From: Chitinophagaceae bacterium
Lineage (GTDB): Bacteria > Bacteroidota > Bacteroidia > Chitinophagales > Chitinophagaceae
Reading direction: 5' to 3'
Length of the DNA: 42,437 nt
NCBI GenBank assembly: GCA_027484165.1
Contig: JAIXWH010000100.1
Span: 1-42,437 of the forward strand
Shown: piece by piece, positions 34,308 to 42,437 of the stretch
Position numbering within the stretch: the stretch's first letter is position 1
Layout of the letters: each line of letters starts with the position of its first letter
The notes under the pieces: generated by a model
Seen by the model: the letters and a program-made list of their open reading frames with translations, nothing else
What the model was told of the DNA's origin: nothing
Databases searched by the model: none
Made by a program: the position numbers and the translations under genes

Positions 34308-37300
34308 TCAATTAATGAATATTTGTTTTGAAGTGCTTTTCCCATCAGGAGCAATTATATCAAGGTTATATACACCTTTACTGATGTTGGAAATTTTGAT
34401 TTCCTTAACCCCTTCCACTGTGCCAATATCAATACCTTTTGAAGTCACTATTTGACCTTCAATTGTTGAAACTCTTAGCAAATAAAATCCTTTAGGTATA
34501 TTATTGTATACTAATCGTAATCTACCATTAACAATAGGATTGGGTGCTATTTGGATAGTGGGGTATAGATCAGATTTTTGATTAAAGGTTTCAAAATATC
34601 CATTAAAAGTTTGTTGACCCTCAAAATTGGCTAGTGTTTTTTTCTTTTTAGTAAACACAATGAAAAATCTGTCAGTTGCAGCAGATTTCAGATCAGATGT
34701 AATGCTAAAATTGTAGAAAATAGAGTCGGCTCCACTCAATGATGTTTGCACACCCGTAAATCTGTCAACTAAAATTGGAATTAAGTTTCCTTTAAAATTC
34801 ACAGCTCTGAAAGCAAGTTGATATGAAGTTGTCTTCATATTTTTAGCAGAAAGATGAATCGTGTCATTGTGCTGTGGCTTAAATCTGGCTTCTGATGATA
34901 ATGTTTTATCAACAAGAGTAATTCCTAAATTTTCTCCTGGATTATTTATTTTTTTTGCATCAAGTCCATCATAATTATTAGAAAAGCCGTTATCAAATGC
35001 TACCATTGACATATCAATCAACCTCTTGCTTGTATTAATATCATTGTATAATGACATGTAAATAAACTGTCTCCCTGTATTTAATGAAGGGATTCTGGTG
35101 AACAATGAACTACCAGCTACTTTTGCACTCTCCGTAAAGGAAACTGTTCCACTTGAACCAGTGGCATGAACAAAAAATGCTTGTCCAGACTGAATTTTAT
35201 ACCCTCCGTAACCATCTAAAGATGTTTTGTTCACATACCCTCCAAAAGTATTTAAAGTTGGGTCCCAAACCCAGAAACTTTGATCAATACCACCCGTTCT
35301 GGTTAGGGTGGCAAAATCTATTGCTGATGCATATGGGTTACCTATGGTTTCGTATTTATCTGCTAAAACAGTGGTAGTTGCTGGAGCATTAGCACTTGTG
35401 AACAATTTTCCTCTGGTTCGTAAATTAGTTACATTTGAACTTTGCTGATATCCTGTTACTGATCTGTCTCCCCTTACAAATACCATATAACCCTTTTTAT
35501 TGAACATAGGCAATGAAGTATTCGCAACCCCTGTCCAGGAGTCTGTTGCAGGTTCGTAAATCTTTAGTGAAGGAGATGTGGTTGCCAAATCAAATCCATT
35601 CGACCAGCCACCTTGGCCAGTTAATTGTGTTCCATAGCCTGAATAACGGTTTTGATTAGCCGAAGTTGCAGTATCCTGCCATGCTTGATTTATCGTTTGT
35701 CCATCATTGGTTGGCACTGCTAATAATTGCCATGATTTAGAATGACTTACTCCGGTTGGGATATATCTTTCAACTACAAATCTTCCTGTACCATAACTCA
35801 ATGCACCTGAAGCACCCATCACACCAAAGCTTGCAGTACCATTAGCCGCATTGGATTGTAGCGTTATATCTTTTGAGCCCAGTGAAAGCGTTCCCGTTGT
35901 TACAGTTAATTGTTTTCCGATTTTCACATGATCAGAAATTGAAAGTGTATTACCTACAGCTGTTTTTGCCAAAGTCAAATAAGGGAAATATTCATCAGCA
36001 CCACTAGCAGAAATCGTTGCATTTGCAGAACCTAAAAACTTCACGACTTTGTTGTTATGATCAAATCCACCCGATGATGATCTTGTCCAGTTGCCATATA
36101 TACTGATATCGTCTGAAAGTGTTGACAACAGGCCATCTATTTGTAAATTGTTCGCAATAGGTAAAGTACCGCTGACTGTGTTAATCGTATGTGTGTTTTG
36201 TATAACCACATCAAAAGGATTCACAGATGGAAAATCAACTTCTGATGGAGAATAACCCCCACTTGCATTGTATAATTCCCATGAATTGAAATCATTCCAA
36301 GGACCAGAATCACGACTTCTGAATTTTTTTGGCGAAGTACTCACGCCAAATTTGTCGGTTGATAAAAAACTTATGAACCCAGAGCCATATTTTGTGAAAG
36401 GGCTAACGGTTGTGCCAGCTCCTGTTGCAGGACCAACAGAACCAGCTGCATCAATAACAGTACCATTAGAGTGTAATACGGCACAATAGCTTCCTAAAAA
36501 CTGAGCATTGGCTTCAGATGACAGCCATTGTGGTGTGACCGTTACACTACTACCTCCTTGAACATCTTCTACTATTGTCCAGTTTCTGTTAATAGCAGAA
36601 TCTAATCTTGGAGCAACAGCAACACCTGTTGGTGCCCCTGTTGCCACTTTCACTGCAAAAGTGTCGGGGGTGCCAATATTATTTAATGTTACTGGATTAT
36701 ATGCTGAAGTACTAGGCCCAACCGGGAATACTACATCCGAATTAGCTACATTTCTGATTTTTAAAGAACCAGTACTGTTAGTTACTACATAGTTAGTGTC
36801 CTTATAATTTTTTACTGATGCCGTATTAATATCAAAAGTACTTAACACTAATTTTCCATGATTAAATCTTATGGAGTCTGTTACTCTTAATGATTTTGAA
36901 AGTGTAAGCGTTGTTGCAGTATCTCTTACTATCAAAGCCCCGATGGTTGAAGGTATTCCATCTCCTGTAACCTGAGCATTTCTGCTTTCATATGAATATC
37001 TTCCGTTTGTGCTGAAACTTCTTGATGAAGTTTGCACTTGACCTGTTGCTCCTGATGCAGTAATACCAGAAGTAGATCCAATTCTCATTAATGCTGTACC
37101 TCTTAAACCAAAAGTACCGGCACCGGTAATAATTTGAGATGCATTTCTAAAATCAGCAATTGAATCTATATTAAATACTCCACCAGAAGCAATACTTAAC
37201 AAAGATAAATTTCCTGTGCCTGTTGCTCCTGATGCCACGATCCCATTAGGATAAAATTCTGTACAATTAATCACACCAGTTGCTCCAATATTTAAAGTAT

Positions 37301-40238
37301 CAATCCTGGTTGAAGTGGTATTTAAACATAAGAAACCACTGTTGGAAGGGAAAGTCTGTTGTGGACCTGAATGACCAATTGGTGCGCCTGGAAGAAAGTT
37401 TAAAGTGCCGTTAATATTTAATTTTAGTGTTGTTGACCCTGAATTAGTTAAGGGGGCAGTCGTATTACAAATACTAGCCCATTTAGCCATAGTTAATGTT
37501 CTGCCTGCATTTAATGTTACATTTACGCCAGCTGAATTGCTATATAATGCAGCTCCGTAACCATTGTTGGCTATTCCGTGGAAGTGAACAGTAATATCAT
37601 GATCAATCACCACATTAGCATTAGGTCCACCAATGATAAATTTTGAAACATCAATACTTCCGCCGATACCAGAAATAGTTGTTGTGGTATTTGGACTGTT
37701 AAAACTAAATGAGATCCCATCCGCATTATCATCCACACCCGATGTACCAATGCTACCTCCAGCAGCCACTTCCAAAATAGTTCCTGAAACAGAAAGATTT
37801 TGATTAAGTGAAACGTTTGTTCCTGAAATCAATGAACCATTCAAAACATGTATGGTTTTGCATGAACCACCCAAATTTGCAGTAACCGTGTATCCATCAA
37901 TAATCCAGATGTTTGTTGCAGTATTAGGTGCAGCAGTAACCGTTGAATCAAACCTTCCAGTAATGGGATTATATTTTCTCCACGTGGTGGTGGTAGTCCA
38001 GTTGCCATTTGCCACACTTCCATAATCTCCCACCTGAATACTTAATACCACAATTGTAAATGGTATAGCAGCTGTAGCGCAACCTGTTGATGAATTTCTT
38101 ACAGTTATAGTTCCTGTATAAGTTTGTCCGGCAATTGCGTTGGCATTTAAAGTAATCGAAATAGGACTTACAGGCAAACTTGCATTGGTCACTGTTGAAA
38201 AAGCGGCTGTAACTGCATTTGCACTTGTCCATGCAATACTGTATTGATTTAATCCTGATGTTGCAAAACTATAAGGAAGTCTTACACTAAAAGGAGAAAC
38301 AGGAACTGGACTATATAAGGTTGTATTAGTTAATGTAAATACAGGAATCGTTACACTTCCAATTACAGCTACTCTTGTAGGAGATGAACACCCAGTAATA
38401 GCCGAAAAAGTTTGCGCATAATACGTTACTGATGTATCATTACTTAAACTTGGGGTTATGTAGCTATTCGTTCCTGAACCACCCGACAAAATACTTCCTC
38501 CTGTTGCAGCTCCATACCAGTTAGTAGTAAAACCAGCACCAGGATCACTCACACTTAAAGTCAATGCACCAACCGTACATGCTGTTACAGTACTACCGCC
38601 TGTTGGGTTAGAAGGACTGGTATTAACGTTAAGGGTTACACTATTACTAAAGATTGATGTACAAGATGATTGAATACTATCAATAAATAAAATCTGACCA
38701 TTATTTGCATTGGTGGTCATAAATAAGAAACTACCATTCCCTCCCCCCGTTTCCAAAACACTATCTGCAAGCAAAGCCCCACCTGACCCAACATGATAAT
38801 ACACTTTATTTATCGAGCTAGGAACTAGACCAGTTAATAATATTGTAGCATTTTGTCCGCCGCATACTGCGCTTAATTGGGAAACGCCAGTTAGTGTTGG
38901 CGATTGGTCAACTCTAACTGTTGCAACATTTGATGCAATTTGAACAGTACCATTACCAATCAAACAATAATAATATTTCGTTCCGGCTACTGCTGATGGC
39001 GGAGTATAAGTAGTACCTGTAGCGCCTCCAATTAAAGTACCACCGGTATTTGAATTAATTGTATTAGAGTACCATTGATATGATATCGCTTGAGTTGAAC
39101 TGACGCTTAGAACATTTGACACTCCCAAACATTGTGAAATATTTTGAGGCTGGGAACTGAAAGACAATGCCGAACTTGCAAAGCCTGATTCCGTTGCTGA
39201 GTTACAACTTTGATAGGTACCGATAGTATATTGAGAGGCAGCTCTTACTCTGTAATAGTAAGTGTTTCCCAAAGTCAAAGATGAAAAGGTGTAAGAACTC
39301 GTTGCAGCACCGGCAACATAAATTGTATTTAAATTAGTTGTAAAAGTATTGTTATCCGCAATATCCAAATAATATCCAGTAACACCCGAAACCGGAGTCC
39401 AGTTCGCATTAAATCCAACACCAGGACCCGTTATTGGGGTTTCAGGTAAAACTGTTGGAGTAGGAGAAATAGGATCAATTAAAATATTATCTATTGTACT
39501 TGTAGAAGCAGGTGCAGAGCTGGATACTATTGCAAATCTCTTTAGTGTTTGGCCTGCATTTGTTGACGAAGCACCTTCATTTACATACCTCACACTATCA
39601 ATCCATACATCATAACGATCATCACTTACACTTTCACAAGTCCCATTTGGTGCTAAATAATTTAAAGTTGATCCGCTGTTATTAACCGCTAACAAAATGG
39701 TGTGTGAGCCAGTAACTTCAGCCCCTGTGCTATTAACACGCCACCCCAAAGTGCCTGAATTGCCAATCCCTATTTTAAAATTGGTATGAAACCGATAAGA
39801 ACTTGAAGAATTACCATCAGGTATAGTATCTCCTATATAAAAATTAAAAGCACCAGTATTTGCTGATGTGTTAGATAAAACTTCAAAGTCAAATCTAACT
39901 AATACAGAAGTTGGATTACTTGGAAAAGCAAAACTTCTGGCCAGATAAGCATTATTTGCAATTTTCACTACCTCCAACTTTCCAGAAGTTGTATTTACTG
40001 AAATACTTGTACCGCAACCAGTACCTGTAGAAGTATTAATGTAGGTAAACTGTGAATTAGAAGGAGCAGTAGCGTTCCTGTAGGTAGTGAGATCAGTTAC
40101 TTGTCCTGATGAACAATTTATGGTTGCTGGAGTAAATGCACCTCCATTAAAATCCTGTTGGAACAATTGAGAAAAACCTGAAAAAGAAAAGAACAATACG
40201 AGAATAGCAATTAAAAAAAACGGGCGTAATTGGTACAT
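34308..40238 (-). CDS. Giant T9SS type A surface protein with beta-solenoid-like central region
   Basis: From the chosen start (40238) it has 1976 aa, with signal peptide FFLIAILVLFFSFSGFSQ. An ATG at 40304 would add 22 residues. The order is: N-terminal module with LFQQDFNGGAFTP and YDVWIDSVRYV (about 25-250, jelly-roll/lectin-like in appearance); FN3 domain (about 255-350, WTPVSGVTGYYLDI, YYYRVRAASQY); Ig-like region with YQWYSNT and YYYCLIGNG; repeated Ig-like modules; a G8-like/beta-solenoid region from GNWTTTTTWRKYNP to LSKSLRVTDSIRFNHGKL; a second similar block from NDFNSWELYNASGG; and a C-terminal type A sorting domain (about 1893-1976, IQIAPNPIVNGRL ... GVYNLDI). No catalytic signature was found. 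It has its own promoter and terminator and is flanked by pectin-related genes. Confidence 0.88.
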   Translation of the reverse strand: MYQLRPFFLIAILVLFFSFSGFSQLFQQDFNGGAFTPATINCSSGQVTDLTTYRNATAPSNSQFTYINTSTGTGCGTSISVNTTSGKLEVVKIANNAYLARSFAFPSNPTSVLVRFDFEVLSNTSANTGAFNFYIGDTIPDGNSSSSYRFHTNFKIGIGNSGTLGWRVNSTGAEVTGSHTILLAVNNSGSTLNYLAPNGTCESVSDDRYDVWIDSVRYVNEGASSTNAGQTLKRFAIVSSSAPASTSTIDNILIDPISPTPTVLPETPITGPGVGFNANWTPVSGVTGYYLDIADNNTFTTNLNTIYVAGAATSSYTFSSLTLGNTYYYRVRAASQYTIGTYQSCNSATESGFASSALSFSSQPQNISQCLGVSNVLSVSSTQAISYQWYSNTINSNTGGTLIGGATGTTYTPPSAVAGTKYYYCLIGNGTVQIASNVATVRVDQSPTLTGVSQLSAVCGGQNATILLTGLVPSSINKVYYHVGSGGALLADSVLETGGGNGSFLFMTTNANNGQILFIDSIQSSCTSIFSNSVTLNVNTSPSNPTGGSTVTACTVGALTLSVSDPGAGFTTNWYGAATGGSILSGGSGTNSYITPSLSNDTSVTYYAQTFSAITGCSSPTRVAVIGSVTIPVFTLTNTTLYSPVPVSPFSVRLPYSFATSGLNQYSIAWTSANAVTAAFSTVTNASLPVSPISITLNANAIAGQTYTGTITVRNSSTGCATAAIPFTIVVLSIQVGDYGSVANGNWTTTTTWRKYNPITGRFDSTVTAAPNTATNIWIIDGYTVTANLGGSCKTIHVLNGSLISGTNVSLNQNLSVSGTILEVAAGGSIGTSGVDDNADGISFSFNSPNTTTTISGIGGSIDVSKFIIGGPNANVVIDHDITVHFHGIANNGYGAALYSNSAGVNVTLNAGRTLTMAKWASICNTTAPLTNSGSTTLKLNINGTLNFLPGAPIGHSGPQQTFPSNSGFLCLNTTSTRIDTLNIGATGVINCTEFYPNGIVASGATGTGNLSLLSIASGGVFNIDSIADFRNASQIITGAGTFGLRGTALMRIGSTSGITASGATGQVQTSSRSFSTNGRYSYESRNAQVTGDGIPSTIGALIVRDTATTLTLSKSLRVTDSIRFNHGKLVLSTFDINTASVKNYKDTNYVVTNSTGSLKIRNVANSDVVFPVGPSTSAYNPVTLNNIGTPDTFAVKVATGAPTGVAVAPRLDSAINRNWTIVEDVQGGSSVTVTPQWLSSEANAQFLGSYCAVLHSNGTVIDAAGSVGPATGAGTTVSPFTKYGSGFISFLSTDKFGVSTSPKKFRSRDSGPWNDFNSWELYNASGGYSPSEVDFPSVNPFDVVIQNTHTINTVSGTLPIANNLQIDGLLSTLSDDISIYGNWTRSSSGGFDHNNKVVKFLGSANATISASGADEYFPYLTLAKTAVGNTLSISDHVKIGKQLTVTTGTLSLGSKDITLQSNAANGTASFGVMGASGALSYGTGRFVVERYIPTGVSHSKSWQLLAVPTNDGQTINQAWQDTATSANQNRYSGYGTQLTGQGGWSNGFDLATTSPSLKIYEPATDSWTGVANTSLPMFNKKGYMVFVRGDRSVTGYQQSSNVTNLRTRGKLFTSANAPATTTVLADKYETIGNPYASAIDFATLTRTGGIDQSFWVWDPTLNTFGGYVNKTSLDGYGGYKIQSGQAFFVHATGSSGTVSFTESAKVAGSSLFTRIPSLNTGRQFIYMSLYNDINTSKRLIDMSMVAFDNGFSNNYDGLDAKKINNPGENLGITLVDKTLSSEARFKPQHNDTIHLSAKNMKTTSYQLAFRAVNFKGNLIPILVDRFTGVQTSLSGADSIFYNFSITSDLKSAATDRFFIVFTKKKKTLANFEGQQTFNGYFETFNQKSDLYPTIQIAPNPIVNGRLRLVYNNIPKGFYLLRVSTIEGQIVTSKGIDIGTVEGVKEIKISNISKGVYNLDIIAPDGKSTSKQIFIN

Positions 40239-40258
40239 ATGAGAATGATGATATGTAC
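40233..40258 (-). promoter_or_regulatory. Perfect 8-bp inverted repeat enclosing the likely start codon of the type A giant
   Basis: GTACATAT (40233-40240) and ATATGTAC (40251-40258) are exact inverse complements with a 10-nt loop. In the mRNA, the 3' arm contains the AUG at 40236-40238, so a hairpin would hide this start. It could reduce or regulate translation, or indicate that the ATG at 40304 is really used. A role is inference. Confidence 0.35.
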
Positions 40259-40361
40259 AACTTCCGTCAAAGGTCAAATTATTAAAAATATACTTGGATT
40301 TCATTGTTGTAAAGGATCAATGTATTTGTTTGACGATTTTATACAGCCAATAAAATCAATA

Positions 40362-40391
40362 CAAAAGTTACATAGTAATGTAGTTTGCAAA
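40362..40391 (-). promoter_or_regulatory. Putative promoter of the type A giant gene
   Basis: In gene direction TTTG (40388-40391) is followed after 17 bp by TAACTTTTG (40362-40370), resembling the Bacteroidota -33 TTTG and -7 TAnnTTTG elements (one extra base in the latter). It ends about 58 bp before the ATG at 40304 and about 124 bp before 40238. Confidence 0.45.
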
Positions 40392-40462
40392 GCAATCGGC
40401 AGTTTAATTTCAAGTAATATTACTCAACTTTAAGGAGTTATAGGATATTCAACTTTACTATT

Positions 40463-40482
40463 TTTACGCAATCGTTACCGAA
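40463..40482. promoter_or_regulatory. Putative LacI-family operator, copy 3
   Basis: The core ACGCAATCGTTACCG matches the cores at 9628-9642 and 34135-34149 in 11 or more of 15 positions and is preceded by the same TTT. It is about 70 bp upstream of the promoter-like TTTG at 40388. The extended block found at the other two sites is missing here. Confidence 0.45.
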
Positions 40483-40608
40483 TTTAACGAATAAAAAAAT
40501 AAAACTCAAAAGATGCTAATCTATTTTACCATTTGTATCTTGGAATTTTATCATAGGATGATGTAATGCAGATGAAATTATCATGCAGTTGGGTTGTAAG
40601 ATGATCCC

Positions 40609-40640
40609 GTTCGCCGTCAGTAAACCGGCGGCAACTTTTT
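40609..40640 (+). other. GC-rich hairpin next to the GH28 stop, T-tract on the plus strand
   Basis: The stem GTTCGCCG / CGGCG-GC-AAC (2-nt bulge, 9-nt loop) is followed by TTTTT on the plus strand, so as an intrinsic terminator it points against all nearby genes. On the minus-strand transcript the hairpin comes directly after the GH28 stop, but no U-tract follows. It may protect the mRNA 3' end, act as a weak terminator, or end an unknown plus-strand RNA. The gap 40305-40644 otherwise holds only the promoter and operator listed. Confidence 0.4.
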
Positions 40641-40644
40641 CTAT

Positions 40645-42156
40645 TTATTTCACCAAATCGTCATCATTATAAACCTCCAAAGATCTGGTTAATTTGTAAA
40701 TAGGCTCTTGTGCATTAATCTTCACATTCTTCAAATAAATGCGATTGGCATCTGTAGATTCAAAACCTTTTTTTGCGGTTAATTGTAAATTTTCAAAATA
40801 GAGATGATGTGTGGGCTGAACTTCTAATCCTGCAATTGAAATTGCTTTATCTGCCGAACTGCAAACAATATTGCTAATATGAAAATTATTGAAGTGAGGA
40901 ATTTTTACATTTTTTTGATCTGTAATCGAACTACTTGCTTTACCTACTGTTTTATCGTCATAAGATGTGCTGAATAAGATAGCCTCGTGTATAATATTAT
41001 CCATCTTGATATTATCAATGTAAATTTCTCTGACATTTCCTCCTCTACCAATATTGCTCTTAACTCTAATCCCAATATCTGTTCCATTAAACACACAATC
41101 TTTAACAAAAATATTTTTCATTCCGCCGTCAGTATTACTTCCTATTACAAATCCACCATGCCCTTTAAGTACCGTACATCCTGCAATTAAAATATTTTGT
41201 AATTGTGCATCAGCAGTATCACTACTTCCGTTACTGCTTTTCATACAAATACCATCATCCCCAGCACTAACCAATGTGTTATAGATGATTACATTTTTAC
41301 AAGCGCTGATATCTATTCCATCACCATTTTGAGCCCACTCTTCATTATAAACAATTGCGTTGCTCATAATCAGGTTAGAGCATTTTGTAGGATAAAAAAC
41401 AAATTTTGGAGAATTTTTCAAACCAACACTATCAATAAATATATTTTTACACTTATTAAGCATAAGCATATACGGCCTCATAAAATCACGGGCTTTTTCA
41501 TAATCTTTTGCAGTTGCATCAACTTTGTTTTTTAATTCATTAAGATAGGCCTCCCCATTCATCGCATCAACACTTGGCCACCATACTTTTCCATCAGCAC
41601 TTACAATTCCTTTTTCAATTATCTTAGACCATTGCGTTTGAGATACCTTTTGCTTTTTTACAGGTCTCCAACTCTCCCCTGCTCCGTCAAATATACCTTC
41701 CCCAGTTAAAGCAATATTTTCCAAATTGTCTCCAAAAATTGGAGACTTTACAGCAAATGAATTGCTACCCTTGGCTTTAAAGATGGGATATTGACTTCGA
41801 TCACTTGTAAACTGAATCAATGTTCCTCTGTTGGTATGAAAATTTACATTGCTCATTAATTCTATGGGGCCTGTAAGCCAAACTCCTTTTGGAACTTCTA
41901 CTGTTCCGCCACCATTTTCTGAACATGCTTTTATCGCTTTAGCAAATGCTTGAGTATTCATTGTTTTCCCATCACCTACCCCACCAAATTCCAAAATAGA
42001 ATAAATTTTATTTTGAAAAGTTGGAGTTTTGATTTCTGGCATTACAAATGGGCATTTTTGAACATAATATGCAATATCTTTTTTTTGCGACTGTGCATGA
42101 AAATTAAAAACCAGAATAAATGACAAAAAAATTGCTACGGATTTATAATTAGACAT
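40645..42156 (-). CDS. GH28 polygalacturonase-family glycoside hydrolase (second copy)
   Basis: 503 aa from the chosen ATG at 42156, with a signal peptide (SVAIFLSFILVFNFHAQSQ). A further ATG at 42195 lies upstream of the predicted transcription start and is therefore unlikely. The beta-helix opens with YSILEFGGVGDGKTMNTQAF. Catalytic motifs are NGDGID (from about 277), AGDDGICMKSS, GHGGFVIGSN and IRVKSNIGRGG, in the same order and spacing as the GH28 at 7888-9531, so the two are paralogues. The specific part VKKQKVSQTQWSKIIEKGIV also matches its paralogue's VKKDKLNPSQWKRLIERGGV, showing a shared subfamily. It lies alone with its own promoter. Exo- versus endo-action cannot be decided. Confidence 0.92.
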   Translation of the reverse strand: MSNYKSVAIFLSFILVFNFHAQSQKKDIAYYVQKCPFVMPEIKTPTFQNKIYSILEFGGVGDGKTMNTQAFAKAIKACSENGGGTVEVPKGVWLTGPIELMSNVNFHTNRGTLIQFTSDRSQYPIFKAKGSNSFAVKSPIFGDNLENIALTGEGIFDGAGESWRPVKKQKVSQTQWSKIIEKGIVSADGKVWWPSVDAMNGEAYLNELKNKVDATAKDYEKARDFMRPYMLMLNKCKNIFIDSVGLKNSPKFVFYPTKCSNLIMSNAIVYNEEWAQNGDGIDISACKNVIIYNTLVSAGDDGICMKSSNGSSDTADAQLQNILIAGCTVLKGHGGFVIGSNTDGGMKNIFVKDCVFNGTDIGIRVKSNIGRGGNVREIYIDNIKMDNIIHEAILFSTSYDDKTVGKASSSITDQKNVKIPHFNNFHISNIVCSSADKAISIAGLEVQPTHHLYFENLQLTAKKGFESTDANRIYLKNVKINAQEPIYKLTRSLEVYNDDDLVK

Positions 42157-42183
42157 TTTATTTTTTTTTGAATTAAAAGTAAG

Positions 42184-42214
42184 CAAATATAACATGTAAT
42201 ATTTTTTCTAGAAA
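42184..42214 (-). promoter_or_regulatory. Promoter of the second GH28 gene
   Basis: In gene direction TTTC (42211-42214), a 19-bp spacer and TATATTTG (42184-42191) match the Bacteroidota pattern TTTG-N19-TAnnTTTG, with one mismatch in the -33 element. Transcription would start near 42177, about 20 bases before the ATG at 42156. This is the best promoter match in the window. Confidence 0.65.
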
Positions 42215-42303
42215 TTTTGATAAAATATTTAACAACATTAAACCATTCTAATTGTAAAAAAAGAAAAATAAATTATTTTAAAGTAAGCTTTCGTCTCTGC
42301 ATT

Positions 42304-42315
42304 TGAGTATACTCA
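42304..42315. promoter_or_regulatory. 12-bp perfect palindrome, possible operator
   Basis: TGAGTATACTCA is its own inverse complement and lies about 95 bp upstream of the GH28 promoter. It does not resemble the LacI-type sites found elsewhere. It may be a dimeric regulator's site or chance. Confidence 0.25.
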
Positions 42316-42373
42316 TCGTTTAAATTCGCTTAAATTTATTACTTACTCCGTTTTTATAAATCGGAATAGATTT

Positions 42374-42414
42374 GAAATAAAAAAGGGTTTATGATTATGA
42401 TCTCATAAACCCTT
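42374..42414 (-). terminator. Intrinsic terminator of an unseen minus-strand gene to the right
   Basis: AAGGGTTTATGA (42383-42394) and TCATAAACCCTT (42403-42414) form a perfect 12-bp stem with an 8-nt loop. On the minus strand it is followed by TTTTTTATTTC, so it would end a gene entering from beyond base 42437. The last 20 bases may be the 3' end of that gene; it cannot be identified. No gene is seen in 42157-42437. Confidence 0.75.
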
Positions 42415-42437
42415 GAAGGTTATCGTGACCGCGTTAG

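Noticed and set aside
42157-42195. Extended N-terminus of the second GH28 gene
   Set aside because: The ATG at 42195 lies upstream of the predicted transcription start near 42177, inside the promoter.
1-42437. Mobile elements, phage genes, tRNA or rRNA genes
   Set aside because: No transposase, integrase, terminal repeats with target duplications, or tRNA-like cloverleaf was seen; gene order and base composition look uniform.
42419-42437. Short coding tail of a gene entering from the right
   Set aside because: The terminator at 42374-42414 implies such a gene, but fewer than 20 bases before it are visible and the frame cannot be chosen, so no CDS is reported.

Overview
The window is AT-rich DNA from a member of the Bacteroidota, probably a Chitinophagaceae-like environmental bacterium (inference). 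The evidence is type IX secretion (T9SS) cargo with type A and type B C-terminal domains, two PorP/SprF-family outer-membrane proteins, A/T-rich leaders without Shine-Dalgarno motifs, and several upstream matches to the Bacteroidota promoter pattern TTTG-N19-TAnnTTTG. Apart from the 3' tail of a plus-strand gene at the left edge, all 18 genes lie on the minus strand, so transcription runs from right to left.

Region 1 (1-302) holds the last codons of a KDG kinase and a perfect 22-bp inverted repeat that probably ends transcription from both sides. Region 2 (303-9531) is a tight operon: GH28 polygalacturonase, GH105 unsaturated galacturonyl hydrolase, divergent CE8 esterase, uxaB, uxaA, uxaC. 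It takes pectin fragments to galacturonate and then by the isomerase route to 2-keto-3-deoxygluconate (KDG), which the flanking kinase would phosphorylate. Region 3 (9673-15915) adds further pectin enzymes in near-overlapping order: PL1 pectate lyase lipoprotein, CE12 rhamnogalacturonan acetylesterase, canonical CE8 pectin methylesterase, a Gfo/Idh/MocA oxidoreductase, GH43 and a small secreted DUF4440-like protein.

Region 4 (15934-34020) lies directly upstream of region 3 on the same strand with gaps of only 16-61 bp. It encodes three giant surface proteins (about 1603, 1468 and 2241 aa) and two PorP/SprF proteins. Each giant has an IgGFc-binding-like module, PKD repeats and a type B sorting domain. 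Region 5 (34308-40238) is a separate 1976-aa protein with a type A sorting domain. Region 6 (40645-42156) is a second GH28 enzyme with its own strong promoter.

The main point of interest is the coupling of adhesin-like T9SS giants to pectin breakdown. The giant genes appear to share a transcription unit with the pectin enzymes. In addition, the upstream regions of the catabolic operon (9577-9644) and of the giant-gene operon (34094-34150) carry the same extended regulatory block, including a LacI-type half-palindrome that recurs at 40463-40482. This suggests a co-regulated system that binds to pectin-rich material and digests it. No SusC/SusD pair, transporter, regulator, mobile element, CRISPR array, tRNA or rRNA is visible in the window.
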